DNA of 64,000 bases from Liolophura sinensis (Eukaryota; Mollusca; Polyplacophora; Chitonida; Chitonidae). Location of the stretch: positions 34,461,187 to 34,525,186 of the forward strand of contig NC_088301.1 in the NCBI RefSeq assembly GCF_032854445.1, in the 5' to 3' direction. Numbering within the stretch: position 1 is the stretch's first letter; each line of letters begins with the position of its first letter. Below, in pieces: positions 13,501-24,428 of this stretch. The translations under genes and the position numbers were made by a program. The notes under the pieces are model-generated. The model was not told the DNA's origin and searched no databases. It saw nothing but the letters and a program-made list of their open reading frames with translations.

Positions 13501-16500
13501 TACAGGCCTAAGGCTACATGCCATTTGTCCCACATCTGGACAAGCAAATTATAATTAATTCTTATAACATATACTGTTATATACATACATTATTTAAAGC
13601 TTTAACTTCATAAATTACAAATATACAATAAACTAATATGTCACATATGACTACCTGGTCAGAAAAATTTCAACAACAATAATATGTAACATGGACATAT
13701 TGGAAATGACCATCATTCTTTGTTTGGTAGTTAAGATGTGTATAAAAGCCAAGAATGTTCAAAAGCAAGATTTCTGTTTCTTTCTAGGTGTGGTTGCCTC
13801 TCTTTCCCAAGGGTGAACAGAAAACTCATAATTTCATGTCAAAAAGAATCATGCTTCCATTTAAAGTGGAAATATATCCTTTAGGTATGTATGCATACAT
13901 GTACCTGTGGCAATGTTTGGTCAGATTAAGTGTATGTCTCACCACAGTATGGATCCAGTATTGTTGATGTGACATTAAGCCATAGTCATAATTGTAACAG
14001 GAACACACAGTGCAGTTTCTCTTTTCTCACATGGTTTATGACATATGCATAGCGTATCTTTGCTCCTCCGAAAAACACTGACACTTCCGGAGAGATATGT
14101 AATTTTCAGATTCCAGCACACTGATGTCTGCACTAGTAATATCTATCCAAACAATAAGAAGTATATTTTAAACTAAAACTGTAATTTAATGACATATTTG
14201 TTTTCAGATGCGTGTAAGGGATAAAAACAATATGTCTTTTGTCAGTAAGTAACTTTTCTTTCTATTTTTCATTTCTCAGCTGTACTATTTGAGGAAGCTG
14301 TGATATTAGGGGCTGACACAGATGTGATGTCGTATGGTCCATTCTGTCCCAATAGCCAGTCAGGGGCCCTGGAGAAGCTGCCCTACTACTCTGTGGAGAG
14401 AACTGTAAGTACTCTTCTACATGAAACTGAAAGTGAAATATATCAGAATAAATATATGACGCCCTGATCCAGCCCTTCTCAGCGTCTGATTACCGAACCC
14501 TACCATTCCGTCGAAGAGCCTGTTGTGTAAAATAGAAAAAAAAACAAAGAAGAAACAGCCGGAATTCATTATAACACTCAGATTATCTACTTAGTCGCTA
14601 GGCTTCAGCTAACCATTGGTCACATTAGTTTTGGGGAATATAATATCTGTGTGGCAAAAGCAAATTGGCAATGGATGCATTTCAACTTCAGTTGTTTAGA
14701 TTTAAAGTTCGAAAATTTACTTAAATTTAGTGCTGGATCCAGAATCAAGAAGGAATATTTGACTTCAGTGTGAAAGAACTTGATTATGAAAGCAATAAAG
14801 TTTTTAAAGAGCATTTAAATTCGGAAATGTATGCCTTGAAACAGGTGACGAAAATTGGACTCGTGATAGTTCAATTAGCATTCAGATTATGCAGGACGGG
14901 AATTGCTTTCAAAAAAAAATGCCAACCGACCGCCATGACTTCAAAAAACAGGGTTTGTTACCCATAACAAACAACTTTTTAATGATGACCTGGGGTAGCT
15001 ATAATAAAATGTGATGATCAGATGCACGTCATCCCAGATGACAGAGTTCTCCGCTTATCAGAAAATACAAGCCATCCTTGGACTGAATTTTCGGGCTAGG
15101 TATGTGTTGTGGTGTGCACGTGCGGTGGAGGTCAACCGTAGGAACCAGGGCCCTTAAAAATGTATGACAAACAAAATATTCAACAGTTAGGCGCCCTTCA
15201 CCGATGGTCCCACCCCCTGCCCCTCTGAGGCCAGATTAGGCCCTGCATGATGTATATAGAATTTGTAGCTTACATTGCAGTTCACTTGTAAATATTATAT
15301 TTAATACTTGTGAAGAGCGGGCTTTATAAGCATTTCCAATGACATAACATTCTGACGAGTTTGCACTTCAGGAATTTCAAATTGTCGTACAGATTACCAT
15401 ATTTCACCTGAAATAAAAAGTGCACTTTCAGAAGCCTTTGAATGATACATTTGATGCCAACACTTCAGGTATTTTGAAAAGAAACTAACTTCACTAAAAA
15501 GTGGACCATATTAGGTGGATGGATCAGTCAAAATTAGGAAAAAATGCATCATTTGATGAAAACTACACTTTAGGTGAGGTACAGTAACTGTAGTAAAGAT
15601 GCAAACTTGTACAGCTGTAATGGAAGTTTTAACTTAAGCGTTTTATCCGAACAGATTTCTTGACATGATTATCTGAATTGTATAAATCTGCTTTTCTGTA
15701 CTTCGTTTTGGATGCAGGATAGGTGTAATTGTTTTCTTCTTAATTCGTGTATGTGTATCTGCCATAGTGTATTTCTTTTTTCCTCCTTTTTTATTTCAGA
15801 GTCAAATTTACCTGCATCATATTTTAAGGCAATTATTACGGAGAAAGTATGTATATTGTATATTTTGATATATTCATTCATGTATTTAATTTAATGTGTT
15901 TTTAACTCTAACCGCAACATATTTACTTTACCTTGCCCGTACCTAGTGAAAACATACAATTACAGTTAAGACACATGTTGATATTTTGTAAGAGTGAGCA
16001 TACATTCATCTCCTTGGGTACATGTTGCCAGAATTTTGATGTGAATTTTTGAAATGTGGTCCCCAAATCCAAGACCTGTGTGGAAGGTCTGACAGTAACC
16101 TGCAGATGGTTGTGAGTTTCTAACCATAATGGTGGCTGCCATTGTAGAAGTCAAATATTCTTGTGTACAGTGTAAAACACTAATAAATAAATAAATCAAT
16201 CAACATCTGTGTGATATTAATTGAAGTTCTCACTCACTGGCAATGTTTTCCTGCACTCTCAGCCTAGGTGTCCATGCTCTAGACCTGGCAGGCTGTTGCA
16301 CAGAATTGCCCTACTTCCCTCATGTCCTGGAGCTCCTCTTACATGAAGTCCTGGAAGCTGAAGCTACAACCAAAGACCCTGTTCCAGGTATGTCTGCTTA
16401 CAAACCAAAGACCCTGTTCCAGGTAAGTCTGCTTACAAACCAAAGACACTGTACCAGGTAAGTCTGTTTACAAACCAAAACTGTGTACCAGGTAAGTCTG

Positions 16501-19500
16501 CTGACAAACCAAAGAACTGTACTAGGTAAGTCTGCTTACAAACCAAAGACCCTGTATCAGGTAAGTCTGCTTATCATGCAGCCTTTGTGAACCAACCTTT
16601 ATTGAAGATTAGGAAACCTTTGCTCTTCTGCTTTGGAGGATGACATCTTGTAGTACATCCTCCTCATATAAAACTGAGTGCCAGTAATTAAGCGCTGCAG
16701 AGCTGAAGTATACTTGAAGTAAAATGTCCCAAGTGTGTGTCATTTGGGAATACTTGTATGAACTAAGCACAGTTTCTGAACATCCCAATGTGTGTGTCAT
16801 ATTTAAAGTAATCATTCATTTCATTGGTTGTTGACCGTGTTGATTTTTGAACTTTATTTACCTTTTTCATGACCTTTGTTCCAGACCCATTACTGCCACG
16901 GGTGGCAGCCTTTATCCAAGAGTTCCCAGAATTCCTGCAGACAGTGGTTCACTGTGCCAGGAAGACAGAGGTGGCCCTATGGCCTTACCTTTTCAACACA
17001 GTGGGAAACCCCAAAGATTTGTTTGAAGTAAGGAATACATTTTGTCAACAAATACACAGCTGAGTTGTTGTTTTGGACAGGGAAAGTGCTTAGTCATTGT
17101 GTATACTGTACATACCAAAAAAGACCTTTAGGATGTGTAACATTTCAAGTGAAAAAAAAAAGAAAATAGTTCTGAAAAGAAAGAAAATGGTGTATTCGCA
17201 TTCCTCTTTTACACAATAATGTAGTAAAAAGTAAACTGACTAATTTATACCGTGGTAATCTGAATATAAAAAATGAATTGCACCCAGATCAAAAGAAAAA
17301 AAATTATGTTGCATTTGATTCAAGCAATTTTTTTCTTTGATTTATTTATTTACTTTACTTAGTTATTTTTTCTATTGATAGAACTATGATATTTTCCCCA
17401 TGCCTCTCCAGGAATGGAATGGTTTCTGGAGCATTGATGTAATTATTTGTTTGATTCTCCCGTAAACTGGATGTCTCAATGTTGACAGGAGTGTCTGGTG
17501 AATAATCAACTGGACACAGCAGGATCCTACCTCATTATCCTACAGAACTTGGAAAAACCACTGGTCAGCAGGCAGGTCAGTTCTGAGATTGCATAGTCAG
17601 ATTTGAAACATTGATATTTAATTGCTGTATGATTGTGATATGAATCACTCCCTTTGACTGTGAAAACATGTTTAAAGGAGGAAGTAGAAACTTTACATGT
17701 ACTCATTTATTTGCACCTTAATGCAGATAAACTCTAAGTTTTCGAAAAATTTGGTAAAATTTCGATGTTTTTGGATCCAAGAGACGAAACATCATAGCTT
17801 TAGAAGGCTTTACTGTTTAATTTTTTTAAATATTCATAATCATGTGAAATGTTGCATTTTTTTATCTCTAAATGTAACTCTGAAGTTTTATTTTATATAT
17901 GTAAAATGTATCCTGTTCTTGTACTATATGTTTTACACAAGGCTTGACAGTGTCACCTACGTTTCTTAAATTTGTAGTCTGCCAGCAACCTGCGGATGGT
18001 CGTGGATTCATATGGGTTCTGCCCGCTTTCCTCATATAAGTGAAATACTATGGAATACGGCATAAAACACCAATCAAATAAATGAATAAATTTCTTGTTG
18101 TTTTATATAGATTTGAAAACTAGCTGCCAAGGAAGTTCAGAATGTAATATGATCTGTTGACTTTTCCAGCATGCTACAATGTTACTGGACTCCACGCTGG
18201 AGAAGGGAGAGTGGGAGTTGGCTAGGAACATGATCAGATTTCTCAAAGCTATTGGTCAGTTCTAGATTTATAAGTATTCCAGTGACCTAAACTTTAAGAA
18301 TTAAGGAGATGGATCGTTCATTTTCACGTGTATGTATTTCTGTGAATTATGGTGGTAAAGCAGTGTAATATATTCTGCAAAATTTAGAAGATACGCAAAT
18401 AGGTTAAATTTATACTAATTTCCTTTCCTGGCAACTCTTATCACTGATGACCAGCTCTATGTATTATTACAGATCCAGCAGAGGCGGAATCGCCCCCAGT
18501 AACTCCCCCTATCCGAGTCTCCAGCACATCCTCATACACCCCTAGTTACCCCAGCTCGCCCCTCACCCCTCAGGATGTCAACCCCTTCAGCTATGGTGTC
18601 TCACGCATGAGAAACTCCAGTGGCTCCCTCACAGACACCAAAGATCTGGGAATCACCAAAGAAAAAATCCGACAAACAAAAAGTGATGCTCAGCATGTCA
18701 GTTTAAGAAGGTTAGAGAGTGAGATTATGAACCATATCTATTTGTGAATGTGTGTGTGAATCTGTGCTGTATAGTTTAATTTCTTATGTTTAATGAAAGA
18801 AAATAAATTTATGCTACTTGGGCAGTTAATGTGTTACTTTTCAATGTGTTACTTTTCAAATTTATGAAGCAACAGTTTAATCAAATTCTTAAGAAGCACT
18901 GAGGAGGTTTCCTTCCTTTTCTTGTTCCAGACAAAACTCCAAACACAAGGAAGAGCCTACAGCTGATCAGTTTTTCATGGATGTAATTCTATGTCGGCAT
19001 GCTCGGAAACTACTGAGTAAACATAGGCTGAGAGACCTTGGGGCATTTGCTGGGAACATGGAAGATTTCCACCTAGTTTCCTGGCTAAGGAAAGAAAGGT
19101 AGATATCAAGCGATAATTTCAAAAATTTTTCTGCAGTGAAATTAATGTAGATTTCAGAATCAATACACATACATTTTTCATTGATATACTTCTTGTAATT
19201 TGTTGTGTTTTAATGATGATGTACTATGATAAATGCTCCTTAACAGAAGTGTGATCATGACCAGTGGATTGTTCCTAGAAAAGAAAAGTGTGAGAAAACA
19301 ATAATTTTAAAAGTGAAAGACTTGAAATAGACACTGGTACATTTAAGTCTTGTAATAAATAATGCTGGTTACACTAATGTTTTATGCAAGCAGATTGTCA
19401 TAAGGTCATTTTGAATCCTAGCTTTTTGCACACCTAAGATGTTTGTAAAGCGATTGATTTACTTTCACACCTAATCCTGCTATCGCTTGAGCAAGTTTAT

Positions 19501-22500
19501 CTTCTACAACAAAACAATACTGTCTTCTCATTAGTACTGGTGCTGTCTGTAAACTACATGTATGAAGAATAAAATGTATGTGATGTCTTGTAACTAATAT
19601 AATAATTTGGAATTATTAAAAATAATTATGTAGAAAAGGTAACTGTGAACTTTCCGTTTATTATAGTGTTTTGGTGAGATTTTTGATCCAGTTATATTGT
19701 GCTTAATGATTTGTTGCTAATTCTAGGTTACGGGCAGCCAAAGTAGAAGACTTTGTGATGGCGCTCCATGAGATTCACCGATCGTTCCAGTGGCCGTATC
19801 CGATCTCTTCCCAAACAGTGTTTCAGCAGCTTGTCAAATCTATGGCTGGTAAATTCTACATTTCTGGTAAACCTCTGCTTCTTTTGTCGTTTAAGCACCA
19901 TCAACCCCTTTTCTCATGCATTAGGATATGTACGTGCATGTACGGGTAAATATTGATGAATGATGATGTGTCACTAAAATTTACCAACCATATAGCTGAA
20001 TTTTATAAATCTTATAACAACTTACTCACGCATGTACTGGGTAAATGAATGTTGTATCTACAGTATGACCTAAAATTTTGCACCCCAAAATTCTTTTCCA
20101 GAGGCAAATAAATGTCACAAAATATTATTTTGGGGATAAAATTTTCCAGTAGAATATCATCCCATGTTCCAAGCAAACCTCAAAGCACTTTTCTAAAATC
20201 AAGAGAACTTTCAGAATCGGGGAAAAATGGGCAAGTTAGTCATGGACAAAATTTATGGTCATTTAAGGTATGTTTAGGTGTGTAACATTACTTAAAGTGC
20301 CACTCTGGTCAGAATACAAATTGCATAGAAATATTACAATGATATGAAAGAAATCCTACTGAGTAAGCCTAACACTATGTTTCAATAGGATTTTGATGAA
20401 TAACACTATTTAACCCATATAACTGAAGATTCCTTCAAAAACAAAATCTTTGGCTGTGTGCGTAAAATTTTCTTGATGTGACATGATAATATTCCCTGTA
20501 CGACATCGGATCAGGCAGATGTGACGTTGAGTAAGGCATTTATGTTGGGATGACGTCAAGAGCATTTGAAAGGGCAGTTTATTTGTGGATATACGTCGGC
20601 GATTGATGTCATTTGTTCGAGGATGACGTGGAAGGGACAGAAATAATTTGTTTCCGTATACTGTGAGGAAACGTGCGATATCGGTTTTAATTCACTGCAA
20701 TGTTTTCACAATTTAGGAAAGCAATTCAGACTATCCCAGTCTTTATCAATTTACCTTGCCTTTAAGACAGATGGTTTGATATCAAAATAACTCTTTAAAA
20801 TGCATGCTCTAACCTTAATATGACCACGAAGGACATCATCATTCACTGACCTCCCACTGAGCAAGAAAGTAACTAGTTTTCCTTTTAATTCTTTGTTACT
20901 TAATGTGAAAATGACTTTGACCCTCTGAAATAAGGATTTACCAAAATTGATAGTACATATAGGCTCGTGATGGATTTGTAGTAGATTACCTTCTTTTTAT
21001 TTTCTTTGAATAAAATGTTATTTCAAAAACACTGAAAGTTAAACTCAGTGTATATTTGTTGCAGGGGCATGGGCAGATAAAAAAATCTCCATATACCCTG
21101 TTACAAATTTGGCTAGAATTTCATGCTTCCAATTTTTGGTGCAAATAATGCTGAAACATTGTGGTATCCCTTTCAGCATCTAACAGTACAGCAAGTTCAA
21201 GTCGCTTGAGTGAAGAGGATTTGGCAGGAATGTCACCACCTGAACTGGAGGTCCCAACCACGATGTTCAAACCTCCGGGAGTATTCAAACAACCTCCACC
21301 AGATTTACTCACAGGAGTTGATATCTCCGGGGAGGTCTTCTTAAAGCCCACACTTCCTAAAGGTAAGCCATATGCTCTCTGGTATTGATATGCAATATAG
21401 CTGAGCCATTCGTTTAAAACTGGATTTCAAGTTGGTAAAAAAATGTGAAATGTGATTTTGTCCCAAACTGTTAAGTATTGGAGAATTCGTCTAAAAATAT
21501 TATTATTTATTATTAAGGCGAGACCAATTTTATTTTGTGTTTTACAGGTGAGCAGACTCTAAAAAAAAAGGCCAGAAATGGAATAAAAATTAAAAGCTAC
21601 CTTTTTTTCTGATTTCCTTGTTTGTTTAACTTTCCTGCATTCAAAACTTTCTGATTATGTAAATATGTCTTTAAGTGGAAAGACGGCCAAATTAGATGAA
21701 TTTTTGAAATTCGACATTGAAAACGACATTGAAAAGAGACGTATTCTGCATGTAAAACAACAGTTTAAACTGGTGAAGCCTAAAGCAGGAAAAAATGTCT
21801 GATTTTGTAGATTCTGTCTGTATTCAGATTTAATCAAATAATTTTTTACCAGACAGAAAGATACAACAGAATCTTTAGTCAAGCTCCTTTTCAGGTGTTA
21901 GTCCCCTTGTTTTTAGTCCTGCAGTATCCTTGTGTTTTTTTTTTTGTTTTTTTTCCAGAGGATGGCAGTGTGGCTACTGTAGACATGTCAGACACCAGTT
22001 CCCTTCAGGGGGACTCAGAGATGCCATCAGAAAGCAGCACTATAAATGACCGGCTCAGCGCGGAACTGGAAGAGCTCTCTCATGAACTGGCCAACAAAGG
22101 GCCACACCAGTCAGAAATTGAACTCAGGTACATTTCTTGCCTGCTGCTAATAAACAGAATGTATTTTCCCTGTAAGTCACACTGAAAAAGTGCCGTTTTT
22201 AGACCAAGAATGGCTATATTTATTTATTTATTTGATTGGTTTTTTACCCTGAACTCAAGAGTATTTCGCTTATACAGGGCGGAGGAAAGCCGGGAAGGAA
22301 ACCGAGAAGAGCCCTTGGGAAACCCACAAGAATGGATATAAAGTATTACTTAAAACTCACATAGGTCCAGTAGGATATTATCCTAGCTCCCAAAAGAAAA
22401 TCCTTAAAACACCTTTCCAAGATGAATGCGGTAAAAAGTCATGGTCAAAATTTTAGGTCAAATGGCATTTTTCTTTTGAAGGAATACCAGTACATATATC

Positions 22501-24428
22501 TGACATTGATCATTTGATAGGGGCATAGTAACTTCATACAGAAGACACATAAAGATTAGCTTTGATTTAATGTAGACTTAACATGTGTTATACAGTAACC
22601 CATAATATTGGTAATTTCATACTGAAATGCCAGGTGGTTGATTCCACAGGCTGGTGGACCATGAATTTCACAAACTTACAAAAGCCTTGGTTTTTATTTA
22701 CAGTGTGTTTCAAAATGCTACAAATCTCAAGTTGTGCTCTTAAATTTTCTCATCACATTGGCACATTATGCTGAAGGAATGTCAGACCGTCTGGAGAATG
22801 GACAGAAGATAAAGAATTTCATGTTTATTGTGCTGGTTCATATTGAGGTGGCCTGGGTTCCTTTTTAAACTATGGCTATATCAATCAAATTTCTGGTTTT
22901 CATGACAACATCAGATTTCAAGTTCATCAGTGTGATCGTGGTAAAAAGATTCAGATGAAGATATTATATTTGGTGTGCGGGTTTATATCCAAGTGAATTA
23001 GGTCCCTATTTAAACTGGGACTGTTTCAATTAAATTTTTTGTTTCCACGTCTAAAAAAAATGGACCGGCATGGTAAGTTTCAACGGCATGCTCACAACAG
23101 ATGTCAAACCGCCTAAAACAAATCATTTTATATTTTTGTGGAAAGGTTCATATTGAGTTGAACTTGGTTCCAGTTTAAGGTGGAGCTGTTGAGATTTACA
23201 TTTCAATGGCAGTTGACCAAATATTTAGTTTCACTTAGTTGATCGCTGACACTGACGAACCAGCAGCTACTTACATTGGCCGTAGGCTAGGTTAAGGGGG
23301 TTTTCAAATAGTGGTAGAACACTTCCTGTGAGCATACATCAACACAGGTATGTGAGTGCCAGTTACACATATGCCTATAAACTTCAATAACTTTGTTTTT
23401 CATTTCTAAGATATCTGCTACACCTGATGTTGGAAGCTGGATGTTTAGAGTGGGCACTCATCATTGCTGTGGTCCTGAGGGACATCGTGGCTGTGGATCG
23501 GACTGTGAACACAGCCAGCCTCACAGAGACACCCATAGAGATAGTCGGCAGAATGAGAGAGGGGCTGTCCTACATTGAGCTGTGGGCAGATACTGAATGG
23601 TGGGTCCTAGGATTTTGTCACTGCTAAATTTGTTGTATTTTTTATGTCTTCTTTAACTGATCACAGTACATATATGACAATTAGGGTAGTAACATAATTT
23701 CAGCGTAACATGTGTGCTATATTTGTCTCCTTAATGCCTTAGCAGTGAAAGTGATTTGTCTTGACTGTGGAAGACACAAAGAGACACAATGAAGGTTATA
23801 AGGACATTACAAAACTGTCAGTCGACATGAACATTGCTAGGTCAGCTGAATAGCTCATGTATTGGTTGTGATAGTATAGTATAACAATTGCTTGCACCAA
23901 GACTGAATTGAGAGGTAACATTCTGTTAAGAGAAAGGATAATGGAACATTCCTTGTGTGTGATCCATCTTTTCATGAAGTAGCCTTTCTGTGACTGTAAA
24001 GTTACTGCCCTTTGATCGTGGTAAAAAAAATTCCTCTTGTGTCATGTGACATTCGGGATGTACTTGCAAAGTTGCTTCCCTTAGAGTAAGAGAGATTATT
24101 TCCTCTGTATTTTAAATGGGACACATTTCTGCAGTGAAGATTACTTGAGTGAGGTTATAGTGATACAGGTACTTTTTCTGTTTTTAGCATTGGTTACAAG
24201 CCTTTCCTGAACAAGTTGCGTGGACAAATAGAGACATTAAACAAGATTATAGAGCAGGCGCCATCTCGCTCACATCTGACCAGTACGTCTTCCACAGAAA
24301 GCGGCGCCGCGGCCGAAATCTCAATGCCTTCGTCTCCAGAGCTGGACCAATCCGCAGAAGAAGAATCCGTAAAGACAGACAACGAGCAGGAGGAGGAACA
24401 ACCATCAGAAAACTGTACAATCTCCTAG
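1562..24428 (+). CDS. RIC1: RIC1 homolog (RAB6A-GEF complex partner 1), 31 exons, 5' end outside window
   Basis: RIC1 pairs with RGP1 as the guanine-nucleotide exchange factor for RAB6 at the Golgi and supports endosome-to-Golgi and secretory traffic (family knowledge). Exons read from protein similarity and GT-AG boundaries: 1562-1669, 2343-2431, 3459-3563, 4129-4271, 4642-4775, 5354-5445, 5829-5917, 7048-7210, 7566-7614, 8257-8388, 8857-9060, 9448-9558, 9997-10086, 10620-10785, 11492-11599, 12061-12191, 12611-12739, 13788-13884, 14280-14404, 15800-15846, 16263-16387, 16885-17027, 17489-17575, 18170-18254, 18473-18710, 18931-19098, 19727-19848, 21177-21362, 21959-22127, 23411-23599, 24188-24428. 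They total 4,065 bp in one consistent frame: 1,354 residues and a TAG stop. The vertebrate protein is about 1,420 residues, so only the first 50-60 are missing. Single boundaries may be off by one base. Confidence 0.95.
3613..3822 (+). mobile_element. tRNA-derived SINE copy in RIC1 intron 3
   Basis: The head has an A-box-like TGGCCGAGTGGTTAGAGTG and, about 45 bases later, a B-box-like GAGTTCAAGTC, so it looks like a tRNA-derived RNA polymerase III promoter. The tail has GAAGTATTCTTGAGAATGATATAAAACACCAA, the motif shared by the shorter fragments in this window. It is the most complete member here. The cloverleaf is not intact, so it is not a tRNA gene. Confidence 0.7.
6164..6265 (+). repeat. 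Repeat shared with 10,213-10,310
   Basis: ACACCCAGCGCCATGATGTC, then CATTTTGTTTTTTGACGTTCCA, then ATGTCGTAATACAAGTTCAGTCAAC align in order with CACACCCAGATGCCATGAAG, CATTTTGTTTTATGATATTCCA and ATGTCATAATGCAGGTTTAATCAAC in intron 13. This is a diverged dispersed repeat. Confidence 0.6.
6722..6870 (-). mobile_element. SINE copy, reverse orientation, RIC1 intron 7
   Basis: It reads on the minus strand: the (AATA)n tail and ATCAA are complementary to TTTATTTATTTTTTTGATTGG at its left end, followed by the reversed ATTCTT motif and then a GGTTTCCTCC/GGGCTCTGCCCGG body. It belongs to the same family as the copies at 17,977 and 61,672. Confidence 0.6.
10213..10310 (+). repeat. Repeat shared with 6,164-6,265
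   Basis: Second copy of the diverged intronic repeat in intron 13 of RIC1. This copy has lost most CpG sites seen in the other (ACGTT versus ATATT; GTCGTAAT versus GTCATAAT), consistent with methylation-driven decay. Confidence 0.6.
10875..11310 (+). repeat. Decayed tandem duplication in RIC1 intron 14
   Basis: AAAACTACATTGGTTG, then AATTTGATCAGCCTA...GAATAATGCC, then GAAGAATTACAGT (10,907-11,043) recur in the same order as AAAACTACATTGGTTG, AATTTTATCAGTCTA...GAATAATACC and GAAGAATTACAGT (11,189-11,298). Spacing between copies is about 280 bp. Confidence 0.6.
11710..11778. repeat. 69-bp palindrome in RIC1 intron 15
   Basis: The left arm CTCACGAGTACTTAATA is the exact reverse complement of the right arm TATTAAGTACTCGTGAG (17 bp). 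Pairing continues inward with a few mismatches through TTAAGTCTTAAG/TTTAGACTTAA, so the arms reach about 30 bp with a very short loop. It could be a tiny MITE or a hairpin. It is about 110 bp after exon 15. Confidence 0.8.
16085..16203 (+). mobile_element. SINE 3' part in RIC1 intron 20
   Basis: It shows CTGCAGATGGTTGTGAG, an ATAATGGTGGCTGCC block, CAAATATTCTTGTGTACAG, and a GTAAAACACTAATAAATAAATAAATC tail. It ends about 60 bp before exon 21. Confidence 0.6.
16366..16574 (+). repeat. 34-35 bp minisatellite carrying six copies of a 5' splice site
   Basis: The unit is like CAAACCAAAGACCCTGT followed by WYCAG|GTAAGTCTGCTTA. It is repeated with GT dinucleotides at 16,388, 16,423, 16,458, 16,492, 16,526 and 16,561. 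The first copy overlaps the real end of RIC1 exon 21 (Asp-Pro-Val-Pro-G|). Its donor is GTATGT, whereas copies 2-6 have the stronger GTAAGT. The units differ by a few substitutions and 1-bp deletions, so the array is not brand new. Confidence 0.9.
17977..18092 (+). mobile_element. SINE 3' part in RIC1 intron 23
   Basis: It shows CCTGCGGATGGTCGTGG, TATAAGTGAAATACTATGG and GGCATAAAACACCAATCAAATAAATG. The tail is close to what I take as the family consensus. It ends about 80 bp before exon 24. Confidence 0.65.
22217..22332 (-). mobile_element. SINE copy, reverse orientation, RIC1 intron 29
   Basis: Left end TTTATTTATTTATTTGATTGG is the reversed tail. It is followed by CTCAAGAGTATTTCGCTTATA (the reverse of TATAAGCGAAATACTCTTGAG) and then GGAGGAAAGCCGGGAAGG, the reversed body. 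Confidence 0.6.
22834..23215 (+). repeat. Three decayed tandem copies in RIC1 intron 29
   Basis: GGTTCATATTGAGGTGGCCT (22,834), GGGTTTATATCCAAGTGAAT (22,979) and GGTTCATATTGAGTTGAACT (23,145) each precede a GGTTCC/GGTCCC...TTTAAACT block and a TCAAT...AAATTT block. Period is about 145-165 bp. Confidence 0.5.

Larger units (their letters stand above)
9997..13884 (+). other. RIC1: RIC1 exons 13-18: central region
   Basis: These exons cover about residues 474-713. Exon 13 carries [18 protein letters not shown]. Exon 14 carries [12 protein letters not shown] and [17 protein letters not shown]. Exon 15 carries [15 protein letters not shown], exon 16 [17 protein letters not shown], exon 17 VENVWMT and [13 protein letters not shown], and exon 18 VWLPLFPKG and [14 protein letters not shown]. 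All match the order of blocks in animal RIC1 proteins. Every intron here is GT-AG. Confidence 0.88.
14280..18254 (+). other. RIC1: RIC1 exons 19-24: RIC1 domain
   Basis: About residues 714-917. This is the most conserved part of the family (Pfam RIC1 domain). Visible blocks include [12 protein letters not shown] (exon 19), [15 protein letters not shown] (exon 20), [20 protein letters not shown] (exon 21), [20 protein letters not shown] and VGNPKDLFE (exon 22), [13 protein letters not shown] (exon 23) and [15 protein letters not shown] (exon 24). Exon 21 joins exon 22 across a Pro-Asp-Pro-Leu-Leu-Pro sequence only if the first of six tandem donor sites is used. Confidence 0.92.
18473..24428 (+). 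other. RIC1: RIC1 exons 25-31: Ser/Pro linker and C-terminal part
   Basis: About residues 918-1354. Exon 25 (238 bp) is a Ser/Pro/Thr-rich, probably disordered linker. Exons 26-27 resume a conserved helical part ([46 protein letters not shown]). Exon 28 is a second low-complexity linker rich in Pro, Ser and Thr. Exons 29-30 carry [20 protein letters not shown] and [20 protein letters not shown]. Exon 31 begins with [18 protein letters not shown] and ends in an acidic tail with the last residues ENCTIS before the TAG at 24,426. Confidence 0.9.

Noticed and set aside
16388-16561. A CRISPR-like array
   Set aside because: Units are contiguous with no unique spacers, lie in an animal gene and derive from an exon end.
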